Assembly: GCA_963736445.1 (NCBI GenBank) | Contig: CAVTOY010000005.1 | Location: forward strand, 1-64,000 | Direction: 5' to 3' | Source: Thiosocius sp963736445 | GTDB taxonomy: Bacteria > Pseudomonadota > Gammaproteobacteria > Chromatiales > Chromatiaceae | Length of the DNA: 64,000 nt | Shown here: in pieces, positions 34,743 through 44,528 of the stretch | How positions within the stretch are numbered: position 1 is the first letter of the stretch | How the letters are laid out: each line of letters opens with the position of its first letter | Program-made: the position numbers and the translations under genes | Notes under the pieces: model-generated | Told to the model about the DNA's origin: nothing | The model's input: the letters and a program-made list of their open reading frames with translations, nothing else | Database searches by the model: none

Positions 34743-35608
34743 GTGTCAAAGAAGAAGTCCAAGAGCGGCAAGAACAAAGCCGAAGCCAAAGCGGTGGAGA
34801 TGACAGAAGAAACCGCGCCAGAAAAGAAGAAGCTCTCCACAAAAGAGTACGAGGCGGAGCTCTTCAAACTGCACGCTGAGCTGGTCAAACTCCAGCGCTG
34901 GGTCCAGGCGAAAGGCGTGAGGGCCATCGTCGTCTTCGAGGGGCGTGATGCCGCCGGCAAGGGCGGAGTCATCAAGCGCATTACCGAACGAGTGAGCCCA
35001 CGTGTCTTTCGCGTGGTCGCGCTGCCTGCGCCATCTGAGCGGGAGAAGACCCAGCTCTATTTTCAGCGCTACGTCCAGCATTTTCCCGCGGCAGGCGAGA
35101 TCGTGATTTTCGACCGCAGCTGGTACAACCGTGCGGGTGTCGAACGCGTCATGAAATTTTGTACGAAAGACCAATATGAAAGATTTCTGCACTATGCGCC
35201 TCATCTTCGAACAAGCCATCGTCGACGCAGGTATCGTCCTCATCAAATATTGGTTCGATGTCGGCATGGAGGAACAGGAACGGCGCCTCCGCGCCCGGAT
35301 AGAGGATCCAAGGAAGGTCTGGAAACTCAGCCCGATGGACGTCGAGTCGTATCGATCGCTGGTACGACTACTCCAGGGCCCGAGACGATATGCTCAAGTA
35401 CACCAGCACCGACTATGCGCCCTGGAACATCGTGCGCGCAGACAGCAAGAAGCGTGCGAGCTTGAATTGCATCTCGCATCTGCTGAGTCGAATTCCCTAC
35501 AAGAATCTGCCGCAAGAAAAGGTCAAGCTGGGAAAGCGCAGTACCAAGGGCAGTTACGACGATGAGGCCGTGATCGAGCAGTTCGGTACCATCCCGGAAC
35601 CATACTGA
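34743..35608 (+). pseudogene. ppk2: Polyphosphate kinase 2, interrupted by two frameshifts
   Basis: The GTG at 34743 opens a lysine-rich leader and the PPK2 kinase fold: Walker A in VVFEGRDAAGKGGVIKRITE, then LPAPSEREKTQLYFQRYVQH and Walker B in IVIFDRSWYNRAGVERVM. Near 35200 the frame changes to FEQAIVDAGIVLIKYWFDVG with EDPRKVWKLSPMDVESY. Near 35355 it changes again to RWYDYSRARDDMLKYTSTDY with WNIVRADSKKRASLNCI, and the gene ends at 35608. Rebuilt length is about 288 residues, normal for a PPK2 that phosphorylates nucleoside phosphates with polyphosphate. Both changes are single extra bases and no stop codons occur within the segments. Confidence 0.75.
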
Positions 35609-35609
35609 G

Positions 35610-35659
35610 GGGGTCGGAGGTTCACGAGAACGATTCTCATCTCATGTACCTCCGACCCC
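35610..35659. repeat. REP-like palindromic element, copy 2
   Basis: Perfect 12 bp arms GGGGTCGGAGGT (35610-35621) and ACCTCCGACCCC (35648-35659) with ACGAGAACG after the first arm, as in 1949-2016. It lies between the convergent ends of the PPK2 and ABC exporter genes and could serve as a bidirectional terminator. Confidence 0.7.
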
Positions 35660-37472
35660 TAACCTACCTCTTCAGTTTCCGGCAGAAAGCCGCCGGCCTG
35701 CATGTTCCACAGGTGCGCGTAATGCCCATTGCGTCGCAGCAGATCATTATGACTGCCATCCTCGATAATCTTGCCCTCATCGAAGACCAGGATGCGGTCC
35801 ATGTGCGAGATCGTCGACAGGCGGTGTGCGACCACGACCACGGTCTTGTCCCGCATCAGATAGTCCAGTCCCTGCTGGATCTTTTTCTCGGTTACCGAAT
35901 CCAGCGCCGAGGTCGCCTCGTCCAGGATCAGGATCGGTGCATCCTTCAGGATCGCGCGTGCAATCGCGATACGCTGACGTTGTCCACCGGACAGCTTGAC
36001 CCCGCGCTCACCGACCAGCGATGCGTAGCCCTTTTCGGTCTGCAGAATAAATTCATGCGCATGCGCCTTTCTTCGCCGCCTCGATAACGTCATCATCGCT
36101 GGCATCGAGCCGGCCGTAGCGGATATTTTCCATCAGCGAGCGATGGAACAGCATCGGATCCTGCGGGATCATGGCAACGTTCTCGCGCAGGCTGTCCTGG
36201 GTGACGGCGAGGATATCCTGGCCATCGATTGCAATGATGCCGCTCTGCGGTTCGAACAGGCGAAGAACCAGATTGACGAAGGTCGATTTACCCGAGCCGG
36301 AAAAACCCACCAGGCCGACCTGCTGACCTGGCTCGATGGTCACCGTCAGGTGATCGAACACCTGTAGCGCCCTCCTTGTAGGTGAAAGACACATCGCGAA
36401 ATGCGATCTCGCCACGCGTCACCTTCAATTCCCTCGCACCGGGCTTGTCGACGATCTCATGCGGCTGAATGAAGATCGACACCCCGTCGCTGATGTTGCC
36501 GAGATATTCAAAGAATTCGAGGAAACTGCGGCTCAGTCCACGTGCCGCCTCGATGAGCATGATCGCCAGGCCAGCGACCATGGAGAATTCACCGACGCTC
36601 ATGTCACCTTCAGACCAGATCTTCAGCGCATAACCCACCATGGCGATCATCAACACCATCGCCGCCATGAACTGGAACCAGCGCAGCTTCTCCATGTACC
36701 AGTAGGTGCGCAGCGCGTGGTCCACCTCGTGGTTCAGGTAGTCGGTCAGGTAGTCTTCTTCGAAGCGACGCCGCGCAAACATCTTCGCGTTCATCACGTT
36801 GGTGACCGAGTCCACCACCTTGCCGGTGACCAATGAACGCGCCTCGGCGAAATCCTTCGCATACACGCGGCAACGCTTCGCCAGCAGATAGGAGACATAG
36901 ACATAGATCGCCAACCACAAGCGTCAGGACCAGCGCCAGTTCGCTGCTTGCGCTGAATAGGATGACCAGTGCCACGATCGACTTGATGATCAGCGGGTAG
37001 AAATCAAAGGTGATCGCCCACAGCGCATGCATGCTGCTCATCGACACCTCGGCGATGCGGTTGGCCAGCGAACCCGGCGAAATGCGAAATGAAGTAGCGA
37101 TGCGAGTGATGCTGCAGGTAGCTGAACAGCGCCTTGCGGATATCGGCGCGCAGGCGCGGCCCCGTCATCACCAGCACCGCCCCGCTGGCGCGGCTGAACA
37201 GCACAATGCCCAGGTTCAGCACGCCGAAGAGTATCAGCGCGTTCTGCGTCGCCTCGAAGATATCCGCGCCGGTCTCATTCGCCAACGTCACTGCATCGAT
37301 GATTTCCTTTACCGCATAGGGCAAAAGGATGGTGCAGGTCGCCTGCGCCGCCTCGAACACAAAGATCGCAATCAGTGCGATCCGCGCCTTCAGGTAGAAA
37401 TGCAGTGCAAAACGCCAAGGTGAGCGGGAAAGAGCGAGGCGCATCTTCTGCAGTGGTTAATGTCGTATCCAT
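35659..37472 (-). pseudogene. ABC exporter (fused membrane and ATPase domains), about five frameshifts
   Basis: Starting at MDTTLTTAEDA (37472), the gene can be followed through several frames as one ~600-residue half-transporter of the MsbA/LmrA type. The membrane part includes RFALHFYLKARIALIAIFVF, LANRIAEVSMSSMHALWAIT, LAIYVYVSYLLAKRCRVYAK and KIWSEGDMSVGEFSMVAGLA. The ATPase part has Walker A in GLVGFSGSGKSTFVNLVLRL, the signature LSGGQRQRIAIARAIL, Walker B in ILILDEATSALDSVTEKKI and the H-loop in VVVAHRLST. Frame changes lie near 37440, 37080, 36920, 36380 and 36060. Substrate unknown. All motifs are intact, so either sequence errors or very recent inactivation. Confidence 0.7.
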
Positions 37473-37573
37473 ACTCAAGTGTGATCTGCGGTGTAGGCAA
37501 TGCGATGAATCCAAATCTATCGGAGAAATCGTGTTTTGATGCTTCGGGCAATGCCTTGCCGTCGTGAAATCTT

Positions 37574-38672
37574 CTAGCCTGCGGGGATGGTTACCAATGG
37601 CAGGCCTTCCTTACCACCTGATTCGGTGAGTGAGAACAGCAGCATCAGGTAGGCAAAGGTCCGTTTCGACCGGAAGTCGCGATCATCAATCGAGAACCAA
37701 TGGTCGCGGTATTTTACCGCCACAAAGGCGTCGTCAGGCCTTTCCCTGCTTGAGCGAATATCGATGAGCCTGCGCTCGAGACTGCGGCTGTCGCCGTCGT
37801 CCGTATCGAGCAGCGACGCAACGGTGCGCCCCTCTGCGACGTGCTCTGGGGGCACCATGACCTGGCCGGCCAGCTCGATCATGATCGCAAGGGTGGAGCG
37901 CGTAAGCATGGCCAGCTCGGTTTCGTTGCTGGCTACTTCGCCATAAGCGATTGTGTATTCAGTGGCGTCGTCCCGAATTCCGAGCAACCGAGCGAGTTCG
38001 GCCCTGGCCGCACGCAACCTCGGGCGCGACATTGTCGCGGCGGATCACGAGTCACCGTTGCATCCTGCGTGTCCTGTCTCTTTTTGACCCGCATACCCAC
38101 AGCACCCGCAGCCTGGAGCTCGGCGATCAACTCGACGATACGGTAGAAGCCTGTCCTGACCGGCCTGTCTTCGTATGCCGGCGGAATGCTGGGCACGCTG
38201 TCCGTTGATCGCCTCGAGGGTGATCGGCAACACCATCTGCGCTGGCCAACCCGCCTGGATCATGAACAGCACCGCGCTGGGCGGTATCGGGGTCATGAAT
38301 GTCTTGTTGAAGTCGCTTCCCGCAATCGGCGCATAGGTAATGGTCGGCCGGTCGGTGTACTTCCCGGAACCACCGATCGTGGCCGAGTTGGTGGTGCCAA
38401 ATTCAGCCGGCAGATCCACCATCGAAGAATTTTGCGCTCAGGTTGACCGCGCTTTCCAAGGTGTAACCGCTGACGATCGAGGCCACCTCCACGAACAGCG
38501 GCATATCGGCATAGCGCAACTTGACGATATTCAGCAGCGTCTGCTCCTTCCAGGAGTCGGACACCGCCTTGTTGTAGTCGAAGCGGTCTCGCGCAACGCT
38601 CGGGGGGCCGATGGTGGAGCATCCGGTCACGAGAAGGACCGTTGAAAATACAATCGCTGCACGCCTAATCAT
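37574..38672 (-). pseudogene. Lipoprotein of unknown family, about three frameshifts
   Basis: The first segment has a lipobox (TVLLVTGCSTIGPPSV) and a conserved-looking stretch (DYNKAVSDSWKEQTLLNIVK, LRYADMPLFVEVASIVSGYT). It continues in a second frame from about 38410 (GGSGKYTDRPTITYAPIAGS, MTPIPPSAVLFMIQAGWPAQ), a third from about 38200 (YEDRPVRTGFYRIVELIAEL) and a fourth from about 38040 (TLAIMIELAGQVMVPPEHVA, FAYLMLLFSLTESGG). Rebuilt, it is a ~360-residue outer-membrane-type lipoprotein seen widely in proteobacteria as 'hypothetical'. Function unknown. Confidence 0.6.
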
Positions 38673-39163
38673 AAGTGGGCCATCTTTTAGAAGAGCAGTA
38701 GACTCAACGCCGGGGATTGTACCCTCTAGCCCCTCTTCACGTTCCGCACCAGACGGTTTCGCTCTGGTCTCGGCCGTGAATCAAACCGAACGCCTGCCGG
38801 GGTCAAACTCGCAACGGGGACGGACTCGCCTGAAGATCTCACCGGCCGGCCAACGGCTACCTGATAGGTGCTTGGACATGCGATGGTATAAGCCCACATG
38901 AAACCACTTCGAGCAACGACACCCTGTTTTCGCCGCCGGCCTATCGCGGTCCTGGCGGTTTCTCGCTCGCCCTGGCTTGGGCTTCACTAACGCAGATAGA
39001 GAAGATCACTGACAACTAGCGGAAGAACCGGTGCATATGTTTGGTTATCCCCATGTATCTCGATCGGCGTCATTGTTTGACGCGACCAGGAGATACCCTC
39101 TCTTGAGGTGAATTAGCAGTGGAGGCCTGTCAGCGGTCGACCGTTGATCCGCTGTCCGCAAGA
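38673..39163. other. Intergenic stretch without a convincing gene
   Basis: 491 bases between two minus-strand genes. I see only very short frames, no recognisable gene fragment and no strong hairpin. The lipoprotein promoter should lie at its left end. Confidence 0.4.
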
Positions 39164-39736
39164 TTAGTCCTGGCACAGGATGTTCATCACCATCTCTGCA
39201 CTTCGGACCTGTTCCTCGGTCTCTGCCGCGAGCAGGCGCTGCATGGCCTGGGCGCACTCGTCCGCCTCGCGGCGGTGCTCGGCCTTGTGCACCTCGGGCA
39301 CGGCGGCGTTATCGCTACAGAAACTGCTTGCCACCCGGCGCATGTTGGAGGCAGCACCGCCCTGCTCGACCGACACACAGTCACCGATGCGGAAATCTCC
39401 GTCCATAACTATGCGCACGCTGCCGCCGGCAACCAGGTCGACGGTAAAGACCGTCTCGGTGCCACGCGCCATGGTACGGCCCGCGGCCGAGCCGACCGCG
39501 CCACCTGCGAGCGTCCGCAACGCTTTGTTACTCGTGGACCGACCGCTGCCGCTCACCAGGCCCGCTACGCCGCCGAGGAGGGCGCCGCCGCGGGCGCCGC
39601 CCGAGGTATCCCTCTCCTGCTGGCTTACGCCCGTGATGGTGCCGTAGGCGACCGACATTATTTGTGCCGCCTGCAGCACTCCGGTGGTCAACAGCCCCAC
39701 GGCCAGAAGAATTGCAGAATAAAAAGGTTTCTTCAT
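39164..39736 (-). CDS. SlyB-like glycine-zipper outer-membrane protein
   Basis: 190 residues; AAGGAG precedes the ATG at 39736. Signal peptide MKKPFYSAILLAVGLLTTGV. A glycine-zipper region (GGARGGALLGGVAGLVSGSG with RTLAGGAVGSAAGRTMARG) is followed by a small beta domain (ETVFTVDLVAGGSVRIVMDG, IGDCVSVEQGG), the order found in SlyB/Pcp-type proteins. Instead of ending there, it carries a helical C-terminal extension (EVHKAEHRREADECAQAMQR) with cysteines. Probably an outer-membrane-associated protein that helps envelope integrity. Confidence 0.75.
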   Translation of the reverse strand: MKKPFYSAILLAVGLLTTGVLQAAQIMSVAYGTITGVSQQERDTSGGARGGALLGGVAGLVSGSGRSTSNKALRTLAGGAVGSAAGRTMARGTETVFTVDLVAGGSVRIVMDGDFRIGDCVSVEQGGAASNMRRVASSFCSDNAAVPEVHKAEHRREADECAQAMQRLLAAETEEQVRSAEMVMNILCQD

Positions 39737-39958
39737 GAGCTGAACTCCTTATATACAGCGAATATGACAGACCCTTGTCTGGGTGGATTGAATTGGCCTG
39801 CATGCCATAAAGCGAACCAGGTGACTAAGGATCGGATGATATGGTTGCCCCAAACCGGCATTGCCGTTCGACGCCTGGAAACCCCGGGCTCTACCCCTGG
39901 CGATCCCTCAGCATTTCCGGAACCCGGGGTTCCGCGCGGCGCTTCAGTGCCTGGACAT

Positions 39959-40417
39959 TCAGGCACCCCCGCAGGCCCTGTGCTTCGCCGCGATGAACTC
40001 GCTGTGCGGCACATGCAGCAGGTTTGCAACCTTGCGCACCAGGTGTTCCTCGTGCATGTGCAGGACCTCATTCGCATATGCGATACGCCACAATCGTTCG
40101 ACGAGTTCGGCCTTGTGTTGGGCGGTGAAGTTGCCGTTGATCAGCGAAGTAAACTGGAAATAATCGGTGGACTCCGCGCGCTCCTGTTCGGCCAGTTCGA
40201 GCAACTCCGTGGCCTCGTCTGCCCCCAGGTCGAACTGCTCGAGCACCGCGGTCTTGACGGCGGCGTACTGTTCCGGCCGCATCTCACCATCCATGTGCAC
40301 CATCTCCAGCAACAGCGCGCCGGTCGCCAGACGCAGCACATGCTCCGAGTCTTCGGCCCCGGGCGTGCCGCTCGGTACGAAACGTGCGTCGAAGAAGCCC
40401 TTGATTCGCTGCAGCAT
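39959..40417 (-). CDS. TerB-family protein
   Basis: 152 residues from ATG 40417 (an ATG two codons earlier is equally possible). All-helical TerB fold: HVLRLATGALLLEMVHMDGE, FDLGADEATELLELAEQERA, LVERLWRIAYANEVLHMHEE. Acidic residues at the expected metal-binding places include the MDGE and HMHEE segments. TerB-like proteins are linked to tellurite resistance and to membrane-associated stress complexes, but stand-alone members such as this have no defined role. The upstream part of the frame (to 40534) is not protein-like. Confidence 0.8.
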   Translation of the reverse strand: MLQRIKGFFDARFVPSGTPGAEDSEHVLRLATGALLLEMVHMDGEMRPEQYAAVKTAVLEQFDLGADEATELLELAEQERAESTDYFQFTSLINGNFTAQHKAELVERLWRIAYANEVLHMHEEHLVRKVANLLHVPHSEFIAAKHRACGGA

Positions 40418-40423
40418 GGTCAT

Positions 40424-40820
40424 TCCCCGGCAGAGTCTCGCCATCGGCGGCACCCATCTGGCGCGCTCGGCGCTAATCCCATGGTGGCCGCGGTGGCCGA
40501 TCAGGAGCATAGAAGACTTGCTGTACCTGGACAACCGCTACACAGACATCGATGCCGACGGTGGACACGTCGTCGCTGGGGCGTTTTCAGCTGTTGGGCC
40601 ACGAAGACCATCTGTTTCACGCACGCGAGGCGGCCGATCTGGCAACCTTGCTGGCAGGCGATCGCGACGCATCGCAGAGGCCGGGCCCTGCGGGCCGCAC
40701 AGCGCGACGGTTTGGAGTACTGGCAGTTCGACGATACGTTGCAGGAAACTACGGGTGATTGAAGTTGCGTCTGCGCAGACCGATGGAGTCTGCGCCCTAT
40801 CGGTCCTTTCCCGCTGTCTG
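40424..40820. other. Intergenic stretch with a possible decayed plus-strand frame
   Basis: Between 40500 and 40762 three plus-strand frames carry fragments that could belong together: LLYLDNRYTDIDADG, then FQLLGHEDHLFHAREAADLA, then RDGLEYWQFDDTLQETTGD before a stop at 40762. I do not recognise a family and there is no start, so a relic is only suspected. Confidence 0.25.
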
Positions 40821-41114
40821 TTAATCGAATACTTCGGGATTATCCAAGCTGCCCTTGTCGCCGCCGTGCTTGCGGTTGAATTCGGAAACCGAGTCGTCTA
40901 TCGGTGCCCATATCTTGTCCGGCAAATCTTCGTGCTGTTCGTCGGCCTGCTGATAGTCCTTTTGTATGGCACCTGCCGCCTCGTCCAGGGGTTGCTCGAC
41001 GGCTCTTACCACCGGTGATTCCGCTCCGCCACCACCTGTTGAACCACAACCGGCGACCAGGCAGAGCACGAACATCGAGAGACCTGCGGGTATCAAATCG
41101 CGCGCTCGGTTCAC
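40821..41114 (-). CDS. Small lipoprotein, unknown
   Basis: 97 residues from a GTG at 41114 preceded by AAAGGT. The signal peptide ends in a clear lipobox (LVAGCGSTGGGG). The mature part is short, acidic and helical (VVRAVEQPLDEAAGAIQKDY, SVSEFNRKHGGDKGSL). No family recognised. It is divergent from the PHA synthase gene, with about 200 bases between them. Confidence 0.65.
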   Translation of the reverse strand: MNRARDLIPAGLSMFVLCLVAGCGSTGGGGAESPVVRAVEQPLDEAAGAIQKDYQQADEQHEDLPDKIWAPIDDSVSEFNRKHGGDKGSLDNPEVFD

Positions 41115-41317
41115 TGAGTATACCTTTGTGGGGTTGTTGCCCAGCTTCTAATCTTGCGGCGCCGACCGGTTTTCCGCAAGCAGCGACACCAAACAATCGG
41201 CCGACCGCCGCCGTTATCTCAGTTGCCCGAGCACGATTGGCGTGCAGCGTCGGTCGCTGCGGGTATCATTTGCCCAGTAGACTGCGGCTCAAGAGTTGGA
41301 TTTGGAGGTATTCGTCG

Positions 41318-43132
41318 GTGGCACGCAAGACCAGGAAGACCCGCAATGCAGCGCCAGAGTCACCGGCCGTGAGCGCATCGGCCGTCTGCGCCACCGACGA
41401 CCCACCCACCCCGGCTGCTCAGGCGGCCAGGATGGCGGACCGGGCCTTCAAGGCGAATCTGGCGCGGCTGACGGCCGGAATCTCTCCCGCCGGACTGTCC
41501 CGTGTCTATTTCGACTGGTTGTCACACCTGACGCTGTCGCCGGGCAAACAGGCGGAGCTGGTCGAAAAGGTAGCGCGCAAACTCGCGCGGTTTTCACGCT
41601 ATGCCGGTCAAACGGCCGTAGATCCCGATACCCCGCCGTGCATCGACCCGCTGCCGCAGGATGGGCGCTTCGCGGACGAGGCATGGCAACGCTGGCCATA
41701 CAGCTTTCTCTACCAGGCCTTTCTGCTCAATCAGCAATGGTGGCACAACGCCACGACCGAGATCGACGGACTGGCCCCCGAGAGCGAGCGGGTAGTGTCG
41801 TTCATCGCCCGGCAGATGATGGACATCTGGTCGCCTTCCAACATCCCGTGGCTGAATCCGGAGGTCACCCAGGCGACGCTGGAAACCGGCGGGATGAATC
41901 TGCTGAAAGGCTTGCAGAATTTCGTCGAGGATTCCGAGCGTATCGCTGCGGGCAGCCCGCCGATCGGCACCGAGGCCTTTCAGGTCGGCGGAAACCTCGC
42001 CGTCACCCCGGGCCAGGTGGTCTACCGCAATCATCTGATCGAGCTCATCCAGTACGCACCGACCACCGAAAAAGTCTACGCCGAGCCGGTGTTGATCGTG
42101 CCGGCCTGGATCATGAAGTATTACATTCTGGATCTTTCGCCCGAGAACTCGTTGGTCAGGTTCCTGGTCGATCAGGGTCACACCGTGTTTATGGTCTCCT
42201 GGCGAAATCCGAGCTCTGCTGACCGCGATCTCGGTATGGCGGACTACCGCAGGCTCGGAGCGATGGCGGCCCTCGACGCGGTCGCCGACATAATCCCGGG
42301 ACAAAAGATTCACGCCGCCGGTTATTGCCTGGGCGGCACCCTGCTGTCGATCGCGGCCGCGGCGATGGCCCGCGACGGCGACCAGCGCCTGGCCACCTTG
42401 ACTACCTTCGCGACACAAGTCGATTTCACCGAGGCCGGTGAGCTGATGCTGTTCATCGGTGAAAGTGAGGTGGCGTATCTCGAGAACATGATGGCCGAAC
42501 AAGGTTACCTGGATGGTATCCAGATGGCCGGGGCCTTTCAGATCCTGCGCTCCAACGACCTCATCTGGTCGCGAATGGTGCGTGATTATCTGCTCGGCCA
42601 ACGCCAGGCAATGAATGACCTGATGGCATGGAACGCCGATCAGACCCGCCTGCCCTACCGCATGCATTCCGAGTATCTGCGCTGGCTGTTCCTGAACAAC
42701 GATCTGGCGAGCGGACGCTACCGCGTCGACGGTCGCCCGGTGGTCATCAACGACATCCGTGCGCCGATCTTCGCCGTCGGCACGACCAAAGACCATGTCG
42801 CGCCATGGCGTTCCGTTTACAAGATCCACCTGCTCGCCGACGTCGACGAAGTTACCTTCGTACTCGCCAGCGGCGGCCACAACGCCGGCATCGTCAGCGA
42901 ACCCGGCCATCCGCACCGTCATTTTCAGATGCATACCCACCGCGAGCGCGAGACCTACATCGACCCCGATACCTGGCAGCAGGATACCCTCACCCAGGAA
43001 GGCTCATGGTGGCCGGCCTGGCATGCCTGGCTCGCGGAGCGCTCGACGGGCGAGACCGCCCCACCCACGCTGGGCAACAAAAAGCATCCCCCGTTGGCCG
43101 ACGCACCAGGGACCTATGTCCTGATGCCCTGA
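41318..43132 (+). CDS. phaC: Class I polyhydroxyalkanoate synthase
   Basis: 604 residues from a GTG at 41318 with TTTGGAGG upstream. The synthase polymerises 3-hydroxyacyl-CoA into storage polyester at the granule surface. The catalytic triad is Cys337 in the lipase-like box GYCLGG, Asp492 in VGTTKDHVAPW and His521 in SGGHNAGIVS. Other class I landmarks are WWHNATTEIDGLAPESERVV, NIPWLNPEVTQATLETGGMN and HTVFMVSWRNP. Length and the absence of a phaE neighbour fit class I rather than class III. No phaA, phaB or phasin is adjacent. Confidence 0.92.
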   Translation: MARKTRKTRNAAPESPAVSASAVCATDDPPTPAAQAARMADRAFKANLARLTAGISPAGLSRVYFDWLSHLTLSPGKQAELVEKVARKLARFSRYAGQTAVDPDTPPCIDPLPQDGRFADEAWQRWPYSFLYQAFLLNQQWWHNATTEIDGLAPESERVVSFIARQMMDIWSPSNIPWLNPEVTQATLETGGMNLLKGLQNFVEDSERIAAGSPPIGTEAFQVGGNLAVTPGQVVYRNHLIELIQYAPTTEKVYAEPVLIVPAWIMKYYILDLSPENSLVRFLVDQGHTVFMVSWRNPSSADRDLGMADYRRLGAMAALDAVADIIPGQKIHAAGYCLGGTLLSIAAAAMARDGDQRLATLTTFATQVDFTEAGELMLFIGESEVAYLENMMAEQGYLDGIQMAGAFQILRSNDLIWSRMVRDYLLGQRQAMNDLMAWNADQTRLPYRMHSEYLRWLFLNNDLASGRYRVDGRPVVINDIRAPIFAVGTTKDHVAPWRSVYKIHLLADVDEVTFVLASGGHNAGIVSEPGHPHRHFQMHTHRERETYIDPDTWQQDTLTQEGSWWPAWHAWLAERSTGETAPPTLGNKKHPPLADAPGTYVLMP

Positions 43133-43215
43133 GCTAGGCGCCGGCAACGGCAGTTAGTAAGTCCCATTCTGGTCAGACCCGCATTCAGACAGACTCCATT
43201 GATGGAGATACGCCC

Positions 43216-43344
43216 ATGAACGTCGAGTCGCTCAACGCCGAGTTCGCAATCGCCGATCGACTGAACAGCGTCGAAGGCCTGGGTGAGCTCGTTCAGGCGC
43301 ATGTATGCAATATACATGCGCAGGCCGTGGTCTCGACTACGTAA
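43216..43344 (+). pseudogene. Hexose-6-phosphate mutarotase, N-terminal fragment
   Basis: 42 codons from ATG 43216 (MNVESLNAEFAIADRLNSVE, then GLGELVQAHVCNIHAQAVVS) that match the first 42 residues of the intact mutarotase at 51698 (MNIKSLNADFGVADRLNFVE) with about a dozen differences, then a stop at 43342. The remaining 85% of the gene is missing. Confidence 0.8.
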
Positions 43345-43383
43345 GTAGCTTAGGTAGAACTCGTCTGTACCTATTAATTATCG

Positions 43384-43602
43384 TTGCTTGCGGCGATCGT
43401 GCTGGTCCCGATGGTGGTTGCGCTCTTGCTCTTGTGGCTGGACTTTCCGCCGGGCATCGCGACGGGACTGGCCCTGTCAGCAGTAGCGCCGGGCGCCCCG
43501 CTTACGACCAAGCGATCCCAGTTGGCGGCCGCCCGTTTCTTTTACGCGGCCGATCTGCAGCTGACGCTGGCATTGCCCGCTGTCCTAGAAGGCCGTGGAT
43601 GA
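43384..43602 (+). pseudogene. Bile acid:Na+ symporter (SBF) family fragment
   Basis: 72 codons that read VLVPMVVALLLLWLDFPPGI with ATGLALSAVAPGAPLTTKRS and ARFFYAADLQLTLALPAV. The pattern resembles the central part of SBF-family transporters ('LPPAVAIALVALAxSPVPPxLPxK'). It has no start signal, no other membrane segments and runs directly into the sulfatase relic. Confidence 0.5.
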
Positions 43603-43933
43603 GGGGCGTCCTGCAATCGATGTCTACCGCGCCGGCATGCTTCAGCATGACGACCAGGTTGATTAGCTGCTGAAAAAGCTGGACGACCTGAGGATCGCCG
43701 GCAATACTATCGCGGTTGATTCAACTGGTAGTGATTCGTAGTTGATGCCCTGCCCGGACGGAGGTTACTCACCTTTTCGGGGTGAGAAAGGCATCACCTG
43801 GGTATTTGGCGCGCGCGTTCCGATTATGGTGCACTGGCCCCGCGAAATTACGCCGGGAAGCAGTTCCAACGCGATCCAGAGCCACCAGGACCTCTATGCG
43901 ACGTTTCTGGTCTGGATTACAACAATGTCGTGA
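43603..43933 (+). pseudogene. Arylsulfatase-family relic
   Basis: The plus strand reads AIDVYRAGMLQHDDQVD, stop, LLKKLDDLRIAGNTIAVDST, stop, then PDGGYSPFRGEKGITWVFGA and RVPIMVHWPREITPGSSSNA with SHQDLYATFLVW. This matches the middle to late part of type I sulfatases ('HDxxVGxLLxxLDxLGxxDNTI', 'PFRGxKxxxWEGGxRVPxxxxWPGxIxxG'). Two in-frame stop codons and missing ends make it a true pseudogene. Confidence 0.7.
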
Positions 43934-43965
43934 TCAATGTGTTAACTACTTGAGGATTAAATCTT

Positions 43966-44457
43966 GTGAAATTGCTTTATAAAAATCTTGCGGTATTAAT
44001 GTTACCTGTCATGCTTCTGGGAATTAGTGCCTGTTCAAGTACGGGTACTTCACAGCGCTCGCACAGTGCCGCCGCCACGGTCGAAGGAAAGACAGCGTCC
44101 GGAACCGTTGTCATCGATGAATACCAGATTATGTGGATGGTCGGCGGCGACATCGGTGGCGGGACGCTGGAGTTTCAGGGCCAGTCACACAAGTTCAAGA
44201 TGGGCGGCCTGAAGCTTGGGGGTTTCGGTGCGCACAAGGTCAAGCTGGACGGTGATGTCTGGGACCTCAAAGATCTCGCGGACTTTGCAGGGCTCTATGC
44301 GGAGGCCGAGGTCGGCTTTACCGTCGTCGATGCGGGCAAGGGCGATTTCTGGTTAGAGAATGACAAGGGCGTGAAACTGAGACTGAAATCACCCTCATCG
44401 AAGGGCGTCGCCCTGGACCTGGGAGTCGAGGGCGTGGATATACGCCTCGAGAAGTAG
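43966..44457 (+). CDS. Lipoprotein, unknown function
   Basis: 163 residues from a GTG at 43966 with TTGAGGA upstream. Lipobox VMLLGISACSSTG. The mature domain is strand-rich and glycine-rich (DEYQIMWMVGGDIGGGTLEF, GGLKLGGFGAHKVKLDGDVW, LADFAGLYAEAEVGFTVVDA) and ends VALDLGVEGVDIRLEK. The regular beta pattern suggests a small lipid- or envelope-associated fold; some features recall DUF1134/EipA but I cannot confirm it. AT-richer 5' end than its neighbours. It separates the pseudogene cluster from the inverted-repeat element. Confidence 0.7.
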   Translation: MKLLYKNLAVLMLPVMLLGISACSSTGTSQRSHSAAATVEGKTASGTVVIDEYQIMWMVGGDIGGGTLEFQGQSHKFKMGGLKLGGFGAHKVKLDGDVWDLKDLADFAGLYAEAEVGFTVVDAGKGDFWLENDKGVKLRLKSPSSKGVALDLGVEGVDIRLEK

Positions 44458-44528
44458 GCATCTTGTTTACGATTGTAGTCAGGAGGACGCGGGAGTCCCG
44501 ACGCTGACACGATGGTGAAGTTTCCTAA

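Noticed and set aside
34217..37472. A type I secretion system made of the HlyD relic and the ABC exporter
   Set aside because: The relic lies 1.3 kb from the exporter with the oppositely oriented PPK2 gene and a small gene between; the exporter lacks a C39 or CLD domain and no RTX substrate is present.
39119..40762. 547-codon plus-strand open frame
   Set aside because: It lies antisense to the SlyB-like and TerB-like genes, which have signal peptides or conserved folds and ribosome-binding sites; the plus-strand product is compositionally odd and has no start signal.
41594..42940. 448-codon minus-strand open frame
   Set aside because: Shadow of phaC, whose catalytic triad and length are unmistakable.
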